The notes under the pieces are model-generated. The model did no database searches and was not told where the DNA came from. It saw only the letters and a program-made list of their open reading frames with translations. This document shows positions 19,777-28,855 of a stretch of DNA of 64,000 nucleotides, one piece after another. Positions within the stretch are counted from its first letter, which is position 1. Each line of letters starts with the position of its first letter. A program made the position numbers and the translations under genes. The stretch spans positions 245,202 through 309,201 of the forward strand of contig CANNAN010000006.1 of assembly GCA_947502635.1 (NCBI GenBank). Direction: 5' to 3'. The DNA comes from an uncultured Flavobacteriaceae bacterium (GTDB lineage Bacteria > Bacteroidota > Bacteroidia > Flavobacteriales > Flavobacteriaceae).

Positions 19777-20925
19777 TTATTTTACTAAGTGTGTGCCTTC
19801 AGATAATTTTATAAAATACACGGAACACGCTTTATTGAATTTTTTCTCATATGCTATAGATGCAGCCTCTCCAAAAGCTTTAGCTTCACTTTTTGCTACT
19901 AAATTAATAGTACAGCCACCAAATCCGCCTCCCATCATTCTTGCACCTATAACATGATCGTTAGCTTTTGCTTGATCCACCAGAAAATCTAACTCATCAC
20001 AGCTCACTTTATACTGATGTTGTAACCCGTCATGCGATTGAAAAATTAAAGCGCCTAAAGTTTCTAAATCATTATCTTCAATAGCTTTTGATGCTTTTGT
20101 CGCTCTATTGTTTTCTTGAATGACATAAAGTGCTTTTTGGTAATTTTTAGGCAGGACCTTGTCTTTTATAGTTTCCAAATCGGCTTCAGTAGCATCTCTT
20201 AATGCTTTAATTCCCAACAAATCCGCAATACTTTCACAAGCAGAACGCCTGTCGTTGTATGCACTGTCAGATAAACTATGTTTTACATTTGTATTAATTA
20301 GCATAAGTTGATGGTCTTTAAAATCTATCTCATAAGGTTTAGATTCTACAGTCCTACAATCTAAAAGGAGCGCGTTGTCTTTGATGCCAAACATACTTGC
20401 ATATTGATCCATAATACCACATTTTACACCCACGTAATTATGTTCTGCTTTTTGAGATATTAAAATCATTTCATGCTTAGTTAATCCTAAGTCAAACAAC
20501 TCATTTAGTCCAAATACAACACTGTTTTCTAAAGCTGCAGATGAAGACATACCTGCGCCTCCTGGAATATCACCCTTAAAAACAATATTAAAATTACCTA
20601 CAACTTTATTTTTATTTTGAATTTCGGCAACAACACCTAATATATAATTTTCCCAACTCCCTTCAGCTGATGGTTTTAGTTTATCTAATTCAAACTCTAT
20701 GCGACTGTCCTTATCTAGTGCATAGGCTGTAGATATATTCGTGTCACTTTTTTGCATTGCTGCGGCAATACCTTTGTCTACTGCTGCAGGGAATACAAAC
20801 CCGTCGTTATAATCTGTATGTTCTCCAATAATATTAATTCTACCTGGAGAAAAAACCAGAATTGGTTCGGTTTTAAATGTATTGATGAATGTTGTTTTTA
20901 CATCTTTAATTAGTATTTCACTCAT
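19777..20925 (-). CDS. galK: Galactokinase
   Basis: 382 residues, as in E. coli. GHMP-kinase family: the galactokinase signature GRINIIGEHTDYNDGFVFPA near the N-terminus, the ATP loop GGAGMSSSAALE, and the C-terminal GARMMGGGFGGCTI are all intact. It phosphorylates galactose at C1. It lies 21 bp downstream of the epimerase gene and 20 bp upstream of galT, so they are very likely co-transcribed. Confidence 0.97.
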   Translation of the reverse strand: MSEILIKDVKTTFINTFKTEPILVFSPGRINIIGEHTDYNDGFVFPAAVDKGIAAAMQKSDTNISTAYALDKDSRIEFELDKLKPSAEGSWENYILGVVAEIQNKNKVVGNFNIVFKGDIPGGAGMSSSAALENSVVFGLNELFDLGLTKHEMILISQKAEHNYVGVKCGIMDQYASMFGIKDNALLLDCRTVESKPYEIDFKDHQLMLINTNVKHSLSDSAYNDRRSACESIADLLGIKALRDATEADLETIKDKVLPKNYQKALYVIQENNRATKASKAIEDNDLETLGALIFQSHDGLQHQYKVSCDELDFLVDQAKANDHVIGARMMGGGFGGCTINLVAKSEAKAFGEAASIAYEKKFNKACSVYFIKLSEGTHLVK

Positions 20926-20946
20926 TTTAGTATACTTTTTATGTTG

Positions 20947-21831
20947 TTATTTTATTTTTAAGCTCCAGTTAATATCGTAAGTATCATTTACATCTAAAAC
21001 TTCTAACCCGATATTATTATTAAAACTGTCTGAAACACCTGTAGTGGGTTCAATAGCTATGGTGTTTAATTTAGGTGGGGTATAAGCCTGAAGGTAATTG
21101 TTCTCTGCTGAAGATCCAATTATTAATTGGTACTTAGGCGTGTTGAATGTTACTTCATTTGAATCTAAAACCCAGCAATCATCCAATTGTTTGTCTTCAA
21201 TATTAAAAGGCTCTTTTAATTCGAACTCTTCGACACCAGTTGTTATATTTCTTTCGCCTAAAACTATTTTTTTTGTACTATTAAAATCAAGTGAGCTATT
21301 AAATAAATGGTCGCTCAAAAAATAGGGATGCCATCCTAAAGTAAAAGGAAATGCTTTTGAGTCTGTATTTTTTACAGAAACCTTTAAATTTAAGTCATTT
21401 GAAGTGAAGGTGTATTTTAACTGAATGGTATATGTATAAGGAAATCCTATAGATAATTCAGTTTCGTTATATTCTAGTAAAATAGATGCAGAATCATGAC
21501 TTGTTTCTTGATCTATTATTTGAAACGTTTTATTATAAACCAAACCATGTAAAGCATTGTTTTCTTCCTTTTGGTTTGTTTCAAATTGAAACGCTTTGCC
21601 ATCAAAAGTGTAGGCACCATCTTTAATTCTGTTAGCAAAGGGAAATAAGATTGAAGATGCGTAGGTGTTAGCATAAGTTAACGGCGATAAATCTTCTATT
21701 ATGGCATGTCCATTTAATGTTAATTCTTGTAAGCTTGCTCCAGAATTAAGATGAATTTTTCCGTAGAGCTTTCTTTCGGAATTTTCAATTTCTAAAATAT
21801 TTAGTTCTTTGTTGTGATTAATTTGATACAC
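20947..21831 (-). CDS. Aldose 1-epimerase family protein
   Basis: 294 residues, of the shorter LacX/YihR-like branch of the galactose mutarotase family. Conserved pieces: FPFANRIKDG, ALHGLVYNKTF (His at the catalytic position), FTLGWHPYFLSD (second His) and the C-terminal TIAIEPTTGVSDSFNN with a candidate catalytic Glu. It interconverts alpha and beta anomers so that galactokinase gets its substrate. It lies in the gal unit, 19 bp after the regulator and 21 bp before galK. It has no signal peptide, so it is cytoplasmic. Confidence 0.88.
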   Translation of the reverse strand: MYQINHNKELNILEIENSERKLYGKIHLNSGASLQELTLNGHAIIEDLSPLTYANTYASSILFPFANRIKDGAYTFDGKAFQFETNQKEENNALHGLVYNKTFQIIDQETSHDSASILLEYNETELSIGFPYTYTIQLKYTFTSNDLNLKVSVKNTDSKAFPFTLGWHPYFLSDHLFNSSLDFNSTKKIVLGERNITTGVEEFELKEPFNIEDKQLDDCWVLDSNEVTFNTPKYQLIIGSSAENNYLQAYTPPKLNTIAIEPTTGVSDSFNNNIGLEVLDVNDTYDINWSLKIK

Positions 21832-21850
21832 TGTTTTTTGATTTTGTTTG

Positions 21851-22843
21851 TTATAATGAATTCCTAATAATTAACTTATTCGGATTTTCTATTTTGACTT
21901 GTTCCTTATTTAATATCATTTCCGCTAAACGTCGTCCCATCATATTAAAATCTGTAGAAATGGTTGTAATACCGCCTTCTACAATTTCCTTAAGCAAGGT
22001 ATCATTGTATGAGATGACGCCAATGTCTTTTGCTAATGACAGGTTTTTACTTTTCATTTTTTTTATAATTCGAAGTAAGCTTTTATCGTCTGGCATAATA
22101 TATAATTCGCCTTTTTTTAAAATTCTATTTGTTAGCGAATTTATAACCTCAAAAGGCATTTTACTTTCTTTACAAAACATATTAAAACCTTTTAACATGC
22201 CTTGAGGTTGTTTGTCTTGAGAAAAAATTAAAATTATTTTATTATATTTTTTGATGAGATGCAATGCCTTATTAAGGTTGTTAAAAATTACCTTTTCAAA
22301 ATCCTGATAAATAGCAGAATACTCTAATAAGTCTTCATGTATTTGATCTAGAATATAGACTCTATCTTTTGGGAGCTTCTTTATGTCCTTATTCGTATTG
22401 GTCAAGTTAGCTGGCATAATGACGTAATAATTATAGTCACCAACATTGTCACTAATTAATTTACTAAAAAAGTTTTTATTGAAATGGTGGAAAAAAGTAT
22501 CTATTTGAATATTACCTCCTAAATTTTCTAAAAAAGAATTATATAAATCCTCTTTGAAGGAATTTAATTCATCAAAAAGTAAAAATATTTTTTTAGTAAC
22601 GTTTACATCCTCACTCGCTACATAATATCCTTTGCCAACTACAGATTGAATAATGCCTCTGTTTTTTAACTCGTTAAAAGCCATTAAAACAGTATCTCTT
22701 GAAAGCTTATGGGCGTCTTTAATGCTATTAATAGAAGGGATTTGATCCCCTTTTTGTAAGGCACCAGAGAGAATCGCATTTTCAATCGAATTGATGATTT
22801 GCTTGTACTTTGGAATCCCTATTTCTTTCTTAATTTGTATCAT
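21851..22843 (-). CDS. GntR-type regulator with LacI-like sugar-binding domain
   Basis: 330 residues. An N-terminal winged helix of the GntR family (about 1-72; KGDQIPSINSIKDAHKLSRD and VLMAFNELKNRGII) is joined to a periplasmic-binding-protein-like domain (about 90-330; DIGVISYNDTLLKEIVEGGI and GRRLAEMILN). This is the architecture of B. subtilis AraR and is common next to sugar genes in Bacteroidota. It heads the gal unit and is divergent from a sodium/sugar symporter, with a tandem repeat in the shared intergenic region (22881-22900) as a possible operator. Galactose or a derivative is the likely effector. Confidence 0.87.
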   Translation of the reverse strand: MIQIKKEIGIPKYKQIINSIENAILSGALQKGDQIPSINSIKDAHKLSRDTVLMAFNELKNRGIIQSVVGKGYYVASEDVNVTKKIFLLFDELNSFKEDLYNSFLENLGGNIQIDTFFHHFNKNFFSKLISDNVGDYNYYVIMPANLTNTNKDIKKLPKDRVYILDQIHEDLLEYSAIYQDFEKVIFNNLNKALHLIKKYNKIILIFSQDKQPQGMLKGFNMFCKESKMPFEVINSLTNRILKKGELYIMPDDKSLLRIIKKMKSKNLSLAKDIGVISYNDTLLKEIVEGGITTISTDFNMMGRRLAEMILNKEQVKIENPNKLIIRNSL

Positions 22844-22880
22844 ATAAATGTTACAAATGTATCATTATTTTTTACAAAAA

Positions 22881-22900
22881 CCTACTAGACCCTACTAGTT
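22881..22900. promoter_or_regulatory. Candidate operator, tandem 10-bp repeat
   Basis: Two head-to-tail copies of CCTACTAG followed by AC or TT with a 10-bp period, one helical turn. They lie between the divergent gal regulator and symporter genes, 45 bp upstream of the symporter's -7 box. Proposed binding site for the GntR/LacI-type regulator; position only. Confidence 0.4.
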
Positions 22901-22944
22901 TGTTTTTTTATCTTACAAAGCCATGTTTTTTAAAAATTTAATTT

Positions 22945-22952
22945 TATATTTG
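22945..22952 (+). promoter_or_regulatory. Candidate -7 box of the symporter promoter
   Basis: TATATTTG is a perfect TAnnTTTG match 35 bp upstream of the symporter ATG. No clear -33 TTG at the usual spacing, which fits an activator- or repressor-controlled promoter. Confidence 0.45.
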
Positions 22953-22987
22953 AATCTTATATTTATAAACTAAAATATCTATTTATT

Positions 22988-24616
22988 ATGACAGCTGGAT
23001 TTGAAATGTGGGACTATATTGTCTTTGTTGCTTATGCAATTTTAATTTTAGGAGTAGGGTTGTGGGTATCTCGAGATAAAGATGGTCATCAAAAAAATGC
23101 TGAAGATTATTTCTTAGCAAGTAAATCTTTACCGTGGTGGGCCATTGGTACATCGTTAATTGCAGCGAATATTTCAGCAGAACAATTTATTGGAATGTCT
23201 GGATCTGGATTTGCTTTAGGTTTGGCAATTGCATCTTATGAGTGGATGGCTGCTTTAACCTTAATCATTGTTGGTAAATATTTCTTGCCAATTTTTATAG
23301 AAAAAGGACTATATACAATTCCTGAATTTGTTGAAAAACGATTCTCAACGAACTTAAAAACGATACTAGCTGTATTTTGGTTAGCACTTTACATTTTTGT
23401 AAATCTGGCTTCTGTTTTATATTTAGGAGGATTAGCTATTGAAACTATTATGGGTATTGATATGATGTATGCCATTATTGGTTTAGCATTATTTGCCGCC
23501 GCTTATTCTTTATATGGAGGACTATCTGCTGTTGCATGGACAGATGTTATACAAGTTGTATTTTTAGTGTTAGGAGGTTTAGTAACTACATATTTAGCAT
23601 TGAATACAGTATCTGGAGGTGAAGGTATTATAGCTGGTTTCTCTAAAGTTGTGGAAGCTGCTCCTGAAAAATTCCATATGATCCTTGAAGAAACGAACGA
23701 TAACTATGTGAATTTACCTGGTATCTGGGTACTTGTAGGTGGTTTATGGGTCGCTAATTTATACTATTGGGGTTTCAATCAATACATCATACAAAGAACT
23801 TTGGCTGCTAAATCTTTAAAAGAGTCTCAAAAAGGGATTTTATTAGCTGCATTCTTAAAACTTATTATTCCTTTAATAGTTGTTATTCCTGGTATCGCAG
23901 CTTACGTTATGGTAAACGATCCTTCGATTATGGCTAATTTAGGAGAAGCAGGAATGTTAAATGTACCTACGACAGATCAAGCTGATAAAGCCTATCCTTG
24001 GTTATTACAATTTTTACCAACAGGGCTTAAAGGGATCGCCTTTGCTGCTTTAGCAGCAGCTATTGTATCTTCTTTAGCTTCGATGTTAAATTCAACATCT
24101 ACCATATTTACTATGGATATATACAAACAATATATTAATAAAAATGCTGATGATAAAACAACTGTGAATGTTGGTCGTCTTTCAGCTGCTGCTGCTTTAT
24201 TAATTGCAGTAATTGTAGCACCGCTTTTAGGAGGTATTGATCAAGCATTTCAATTCATTCAAGAATATACAGGTATTGTAAGCCCTGGTATATTAGCTGT
24301 ATTTATTTTAGGATTATTCTGGAAGAAAACAACGAACAATGCTGCCATTTGGGGAGCTGTTTTATCGATTCCAATTGCTTTAGCGCTTAAATTCTTACCT
24401 ATCGCAGTATTAGAGCCATGGATGCATCAAATGGGTATCGCGACATTATTGTCTATGCTAGTTGTAGTTATATTAAGTAACATGCAAAATAAAGGCGCAG
24501 ATGATCCTAAAGCGATCCCTCTTAGTAAAGAATTATTTAAAACAACACCATTATTTAATATTGGTTCGTTTGCAATTATGATTATCCTAACAGTTTTATA
24601 TAGCTTATTTTGGTAG
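22988..24616 (+). CDS. Sodium/solute symporter, SSS family (probably sodium/galactose)
   Basis: 542 residues with about 14 hydrophobic segments. SSS hallmarks: EDYFLASKSLPWWAIGTSLI with following AANISAEQFIGMSGSG (TM1-2 region, sodium site) and FAALAAAIVSSLASMLNSTS (TM8 region; conserved Ser residues of the sodium site). YGGLSAVAWTDVIQ is another family motif. The similarity to vSGLT-type sugar transporters plus the divergent galactose operon suggests galactose uptake across the inner membrane with sodium. It ends in its own terminator at 24644. Confidence 0.9.
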   Translation: MTAGFEMWDYIVFVAYAILILGVGLWVSRDKDGHQKNAEDYFLASKSLPWWAIGTSLIAANISAEQFIGMSGSGFALGLAIASYEWMAALTLIIVGKYFLPIFIEKGLYTIPEFVEKRFSTNLKTILAVFWLALYIFVNLASVLYLGGLAIETIMGIDMMYAIIGLALFAAAYSLYGGLSAVAWTDVIQVVFLVLGGLVTTYLALNTVSGGEGIIAGFSKVVEAAPEKFHMILEETNDNYVNLPGIWVLVGGLWVANLYYWGFNQYIIQRTLAAKSLKESQKGILLAAFLKLIIPLIVVIPGIAAYVMVNDPSIMANLGEAGMLNVPTTDQADKAYPWLLQFLPTGLKGIAFAALAAAIVSSLASMLNSTSTIFTMDIYKQYINKNADDKTTVNVGRLSAAAALLIAVIVAPLLGGIDQAFQFIQEYTGIVSPGILAVFILGLFWKKTTNNAAIWGAVLSIPIALALKFLPIAVLEPWMHQMGIATLLSMLVVVILSNMQNKGADDPKAIPLSKELFKTTPLFNIGSFAIMIILTVLYSLFW

Positions 24617-24643
24617 GCATATAAATCACGGACGTATAATAAC

Positions 24644-24674
24644 AAAAAGCCACCATTTTAATGGTGGTTTTTTG
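24644..24674 (+). terminator. Terminator after the symporter gene
   Basis: Stem AAAAGCCACCAT / ATGGTGGTTTTT with a short TTTA loop (one G-T pair region near the base) and a run of six T residues; 27 bp after the stop. Confidence 0.85.
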
Positions 24675-24776
24675 TTATATATTAATTAGAATAGGGCTCT
24701 TTTGAAAGAATGATTAAAGCTAGGTGTAAGGTTTTTAAAGTATTATGAATTATTGATGAAATTTATGAAGATTTCT

Positions 24777-24808
24777 TTTGGTTAGATATATAGTTAATTT
24801 TATATTTG
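24777..24808 (+). promoter_or_regulatory. Primary sigma promoter of the tRNA-Arg gene
   Basis: TTTG (24777-24780), a 20-bp spacer, then TATATTTG (24801-24808). This fits the Bacteroidota housekeeping consensus (-33 TTTG, -7 TAnnTTTG). The tRNA starts 30 bp downstream. Confidence 0.75.
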
Positions 24809-24838
24809 CACACCAGAAAACGAAAATGTTTTCTTTGA

Positions 24839-24912
24839 GGGCTCTTAGCTCAGCTGGATAGAGCACCTCCCTTCTAAGGAGGCGGTCGAAGGTTCGAATC
24901 CTTCAGGGCTCA
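24839..24912 (+). tRNA. tRNA-Arg (anticodon TCT)
   Basis: 74 nt folding as a cloverleaf: acceptor GGGCTCT with AGGGCTC (two G-U pairs), D arm GCTC/GAGC, anticodon stem CCTCC/GGAGG around the loop CTTCTAA (anticodon TCT, reads AGA), T arm GAAGG-TTCGAAT-CCTTC, and discriminator A. CCA is not encoded (CAC... follows), as is common in Bacteroidota. It has its own promoter and terminator. Confidence 0.96.
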
Positions 24913-24913
24913 C

Positions 24914-24946
24914 AAAAAGCTTCACTGTAAATAGTGAGGCTTTTTT
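24914..24946 (+). terminator. Terminator after tRNA-Arg
   Basis: AAAAAGCTTCACT / AGTGAGGCTTTTTT hairpin with a 6-nt loop, starting 2 bp after the tRNA and ending in six T residues. Confidence 0.85.
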
Positions 24947-25115
24947 GTTTTATAGAGCTTATTGTGTTTTATAAGTATTGAATATAGGAAAAAAGGTTAA
25001 ATCTAAATTAAACTTATGTAAAAATCGTTGATAGTTTAGAATATACCAACGCTCTGGTTTAATTTTATTTAAAGTCTGTTAGCTTATTTTTTAGGCACAT
25101 ATAAAATGTATTTAA

Positions 25116-25865
25116 CTAATTCGTAGTAAAACTCCATACCTGTCCAATGGTTATGCCCCCTTTACCATCCTTAGCAACGACCTTCCAGTAGTAAGTGGTC
25201 GTAGCTGTCAAAGAAGAAGCCACATAATCCTTGCTCGGGTGGTCGGAGACCACTAAGGTACTCGGGTCTGGGTCGGTGCCCAGGTAAACATCGAAGGTCA
25301 GGCTGTCGCCGTCCACATCCGTTGCCCCCCACATCAGGGATGTTGAGGTACCCTGTACGGTACCGCCCATTTCAGGCTTCAGAAGCGAAGGCGCAAAGGG
25401 CAGGTGGTTCTCTTCACCAAAACCCTCGGTATAAAGCTGGAATACCGATGAAAAGTCACTCGAGGCATTCTTGCTGTCACTCGCCTTAACTCGCCAATAA
25501 TAAGCAAGGTCTCTTTCTAACAATATCGTTCTGTTGGTAGTGGTAAGATTATTGACACTATGCGTTATTTGAGTAAATTCAGTATCCAATGATACTTCAA
25601 TAGTATATTTTATAGCATCATTATCTGCATCTGTTGAAGCAGACCAACTAAACTCAAGATTATTATCTATACATAATAAATTATTTGTGGGGGCTGCCAG
25701 AACGGGTATAGTAGGCACATTATTATTGTTCACAGGGTCTGAGTCTGAGTCTGAGTCTGGATTGGGAGTATCACCACCGCCGCCGCAAGCTGTTATAAAG
25801 ATTGTAATTAGCGTAATAAACAAAAACTTTTTCATGGTTATTCCTTTTATGGTCTCTTTCATCAT
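25116..25865 (-). CDS. Lipoprotein with two fibronectin-III-like domains
   Basis: 249 residues from the ATG that overlaps the preceding stop (ATGA). The internal Met at codon 11 (25835) gives a cleaner lipoprotein signal, MKKFLFITLITIFITACGGG, and may be the real start. A low-complexity linker of Asp/Ser (SDSDSDSD) follows the Cys. Then come two FN3-like domains (about 55-148 and 152-249) with FSWSASTDADND/LMWGATDVDGDS and AYYWRVKASDSK/TYYWKVVAKDGK at equivalent places. The second domain is encoded in DNA of 50-63% GC, far above the surroundings. Its coupling to the beta-helix gene suggests a surface partner of that protein. Confidence 0.75.
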   Translation of the reverse strand: MMKETIKGITMKKFLFITLITIFITACGGGGDTPNPDSDSDSDPVNNNNVPTIPVLAAPTNNLLCIDNNLEFSWSASTDADNDAIKYTIEVSLDTEFTQITHSVNNLTTTNRTILLERDLAYYWRVKASDSKNASSDFSSVFQLYTEGFGEENHLPFAPSLLKPEMGGTVQGTSTSLMWGATDVDGDSLTFDVYLGTDPDPSTLVVSDHPSKDYVASSLTATTTYYWKVVAKDGKGGITIGQVWSFTTN

Positions 25866-28855
25866 TTCTTAATTATTTTTAGAATTTTTGGTTTATTATC
25901 TCCCATCTGTACAGCTGCAAAATAAATACCTGCAGGTGTTCCGTTTATATTTAATTGTACCTGACCATTATTAACTGGGTAGATTTTTGATGAAACTAAT
26001 TGTGAATACACATTGTAAATATCTATTGTGACATTTTTTAAAGGCATGTACAGGGCTATTGTAAATGCGCCTTTTGTTGGGTTGGGCGATACCGAAACGA
26101 TACCATCCATGGTCTTGGTAAGTACGCCCTCACAGGGTATACTTGTTTTTACTTCTACCACATCTCCGTGGGCTGCATTTATAGAAAAAGAAGTGGAAGA
26201 GGTTTGTAACACCATTTCATTGTTTAAAAAGACATTAAAAGGAGCTGTTCCTTCAGAGATATTAACGGCTATTTTTCCTGAACCTGTGCTTGCTTTACCC
26301 GTTACCGATGTGCCAGCTTCTATTTCTAAACCATAGCACTGGGTCGTATTACTTGTTGTATTTGTAATACATAGTTCGTAAGTCTCTGGAGCTATGTTCT
26401 CTATAACCCATTCACTGGTGAAATTAATATCAGCTCCGCCGTTCAGATTGGCTACATAGCTGCCATTCGCTTTCGCTTTAATTTCTATTTGCCCATTGGC
26501 TTTATCTACGCAAGTTTCACCAGTTGCTTTTACGGTATAGCTATCATCACCTTTTTGTACAAAGGTTCCTGAACAAGGGACAGTCGATAAAACAACTTTA
26601 CCTGTGTTATAAAAGTAATCTTTAAAAGTTGCTGGAGTAAAAGATTCACCTCTAATCCTCCTGTTGGCAAAGTAATTTTTTACATCTTTACGGTAAGTGG
26701 CTTTGTCTGGAACAGCACAACGATATGAATCAAGATACAATCCAATATCATTGAAAGGGATATTTGGAGCATTGGCTGGTTGTGATCCAGAATAGCTAAA
26801 ATCGAGTGTAGAAAAATCGGTAAATGCGCTCATAGAAATCTGTTGATTGTTACTAACATTTGGTGCAGAATTAGTTACTATGTCACGATCTTCAGTTTCA
26901 TAGAAAAAATTATCTGTAAAATCAGAGCCATAAGTTCCCATTCTTTTATGTGTATTAAATGCATCGAACATGACTGTCATAGAAGGGTATCTGTTTTCCC
27001 ACCATGGATCTATTCGGCTTCTCCAATTATCTCTAGTAATGCCATTTTCCCAATTAGGAATTCCAATTTTTTGCAACATAGCTCCAAAAACATTTCGAGT
27101 CGCATTAGAATTAAGTGGGTCGTTTTCCATGCGCTCCATATAATCATTATACTGATTGGAAAAAGAAGGATCGGTAATGTCTCTTGGTGTGTCCCATATA
27201 CCAGTGTTACAACTAATAAATAGATTGTTTTGGGTTTTTCCGCCACCAGCCCAGGCATTTTTTGTTCCCGCACCCATTTTGTAAAATACATTCTCAATAA
27301 TTATTTCTCCAGCATCACCACCATCAGAATGAAGCCCTCCTTTAATAACAACTCCTTTTATGTGCATATTATGATGCAGGAAATTATGCCTAAAAATGCT
27401 TCCAAAACCACCTAATTCATGTGCTGTGTAAAAGAAGCCACCATCTCCTTCATCTATTTGTGCATTGAAAACCTCATTTTTTTCAATTAAATGTTCTACA
27501 CCAGAATAAGTAAAGGGCTGCCCATTAATATTATGAACCAAATTGTTTCTAAATATATTTCCAGCACCAGTAATACCAATAACTTTTCCTATATAATCCT
27601 TTGAGTATAACTGTGTAAAATGGCAATTTTCCCAAGAATTATTGGCTTTTTCTATCGAATTGTTACTATAACTGCCTCCATACAGTCTTCCGCCTCCGCT
27701 AACATCAATAAAATCACAACTTTGTACAGAGTTATTTGTGCCATTAAAAATGTTTACAGCAGTTAATGGGTCGGCGATATAGCGAAACGTAACACCATTT
27801 ACATTAACGTTATTACTATTATCTCTAATATTAATAGCGCCATCCCCGCCAGAGCCATTAGCTAAGTGTTGTATTTTTATACGCTCAATAGTAATGTTTT
27901 CTACACCGCTCATGGCTAATAACATTGGCCCACCCCAAACACTAATTGTATTTTCTGGTGTAAATTCTTTTAGAGGGTATATATAAAGGATATTATCAAC
28001 ATCATCAAAGTACCATTCTCCAGGAGCATCCATTTCATACAAAATATTAGTAAAATGGATTCGGCTAGGTGAATGATGACTATCTATACCGTATCTCGTG
28101 CCATGAATTCCTCTAATATGATCCCCGTTAAATTTGACAGTGGCTAATGGATTAATCTTTTCTCTAATCCAATCTGCAGAAATATTTCCCCAGAAATCAA
28201 TTTTTCCATTGCGAATAATTTCGGCTTCCCAGGCATCATTATTAAAAGAAAAGTAATTATCCAATTTAAAACCTGCACCTTTTGGGGCACTTGGTGTTCC
28301 AGTTTCACCTTTGGTTTCACTTGCTTCTAAAGTGGTGTTTTTGTCTATGAGCGCAAGCCCTTCATTAGGAAACCTTGAAAGTCTTATCATTTCATCATCT
28401 ATAGAAATGTTCATAAACCTAAGATTTAGCAAATTGGCTAAATTGTTATTTGTGATAGTAGTTGAATAAATTTTATTTACAGCCTCTGTTTTAATACGAC
28501 CATCTAAATTGGTTGTTACTTTAGAGAACTTATTAGGATTAATAGTTATCCCTCCGTCAAAGATTGCTTTTTCATTTTGATAGCCGCTAATTTTTAAGCC
28601 GTTATCGGATGAATTCAAATTTACAGTTTGATCGTAATAGTAGCGACCTTCTCTAACCCATATAGTTTTAGAACCAGTCGATCTTGCTTTGTCTCTTGCA
28701 GCAATTAATGTTTTTAGGGGTTGATTAATATCTCCGCTATTTGAATCATTCCCACTAGGAGCAATATAAATGTCGGATTGCGCAGATAGCTTAAAATTTA
28801 ATAATAGGAGTAACAGACTCAAGCCTATAAACTTCCATAAATATTTCTTTTTCAC
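25862..28855 (-). CDS. Secreted beta-helix protein with type IX secretion sorting domain
   Basis: 997 residues. An N-terminal signal peptide (ending FKLSAQ) leads into a right-handed parallel beta-helix (about 28-720), starting with the IYIAPSGNDSNSGDINQPLK motif seen in many secreted beta-helix enzymes such as polysaccharide lyases and glycosidases; further turns include NSVQSCDFIDVSGGG and FRNNLVHNINGQPFTYSG. Ig-like segments follow, then a Por-type C-terminal sorting domain (about 925-997) with SPNPTKGAFTIAL and ending GDNKPKILKIIKK. It is exported by the type IX system and probably cell-surface bound. Glycan cleavage is plausible but no catalytic set can be named. A four-base ATGA overlap couples it to the FN3 lipoprotein. 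Confidence 0.8.
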   Translation of the reverse strand: MKKKYLWKFIGLSLLLLLLNFKLSAQSDIYIAPSGNDSNSGDINQPLKTLIAARDKARSTGSKTIWVREGRYYYDQTVNLNSSDNGLKISGYQNEKAIFDGGITINPNKFSKVTTNLDGRIKTEAVNKIYSTTITNNNLANLLNLRFMNISIDDEMIRLSRFPNEGLALIDKNTTLEASETKGETGTPSAPKGAGFKLDNYFSFNNDAWEAEIIRNGKIDFWGNISADWIREKINPLATVKFNGDHIRGIHGTRYGIDSHHSPSRIHFTNILYEMDAPGEWYFDDVDNILYIYPLKEFTPENTISVWGGPMLLAMSGVENITIERIKIQHLANGSGGDGAINIRDNSNNVNVNGVTFRYIADPLTAVNIFNGTNNSVQSCDFIDVSGGGRLYGGSYSNNSIEKANNSWENCHFTQLYSKDYIGKVIGITGAGNIFRNNLVHNINGQPFTYSGVEHLIEKNEVFNAQIDEGDGGFFYTAHELGGFGSIFRHNFLHHNMHIKGVVIKGGLHSDGGDAGEIIIENVFYKMGAGTKNAWAGGGKTQNNLFISCNTGIWDTPRDITDPSFSNQYNDYMERMENDPLNSNATRNVFGAMLQKIGIPNWENGITRDNWRSRIDPWWENRYPSMTVMFDAFNTHKRMGTYGSDFTDNFFYETEDRDIVTNSAPNVSNNQQISMSAFTDFSTLDFSYSGSQPANAPNIPFNDIGLYLDSYRCAVPDKATYRKDVKNYFANRRIRGESFTPATFKDYFYNTGKVVLSTVPCSGTFVQKGDDSYTVKATGETCVDKANGQIEIKAKANGSYVANLNGGADINFTSEWVIENIAPETYELCITNTTSNTTQCYGLEIEAGTSVTGKASTGSGKIAVNISEGTAPFNVFLNNEMVLQTSSTSFSINAAHGDVVEVKTSIPCEGVLTKTMDGIVSVSPNPTKGAFTIALYMPLKNVTIDIYNVYSQLVSSKIYPVNNGQVQLNINGTPAGIYFAAVQMGDNKPKILKIIKK

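Noticed and set aside
24839..24912. tRNA-Arg gene as an attachment site of an integrated element
   Set aside because: No integrase gene and no second copy of the tRNA 3' end were seen in the window.
25735..25760. TCTGAG repeats as a CRISPR or phase-variable tract
   Set aside because: It is a short in-frame hexanucleotide repeat coding for Asp-Ser linker residues; unit length of six would not shift the frame, and no spacer structure exists. No CRISPR array was seen anywhere in the window.
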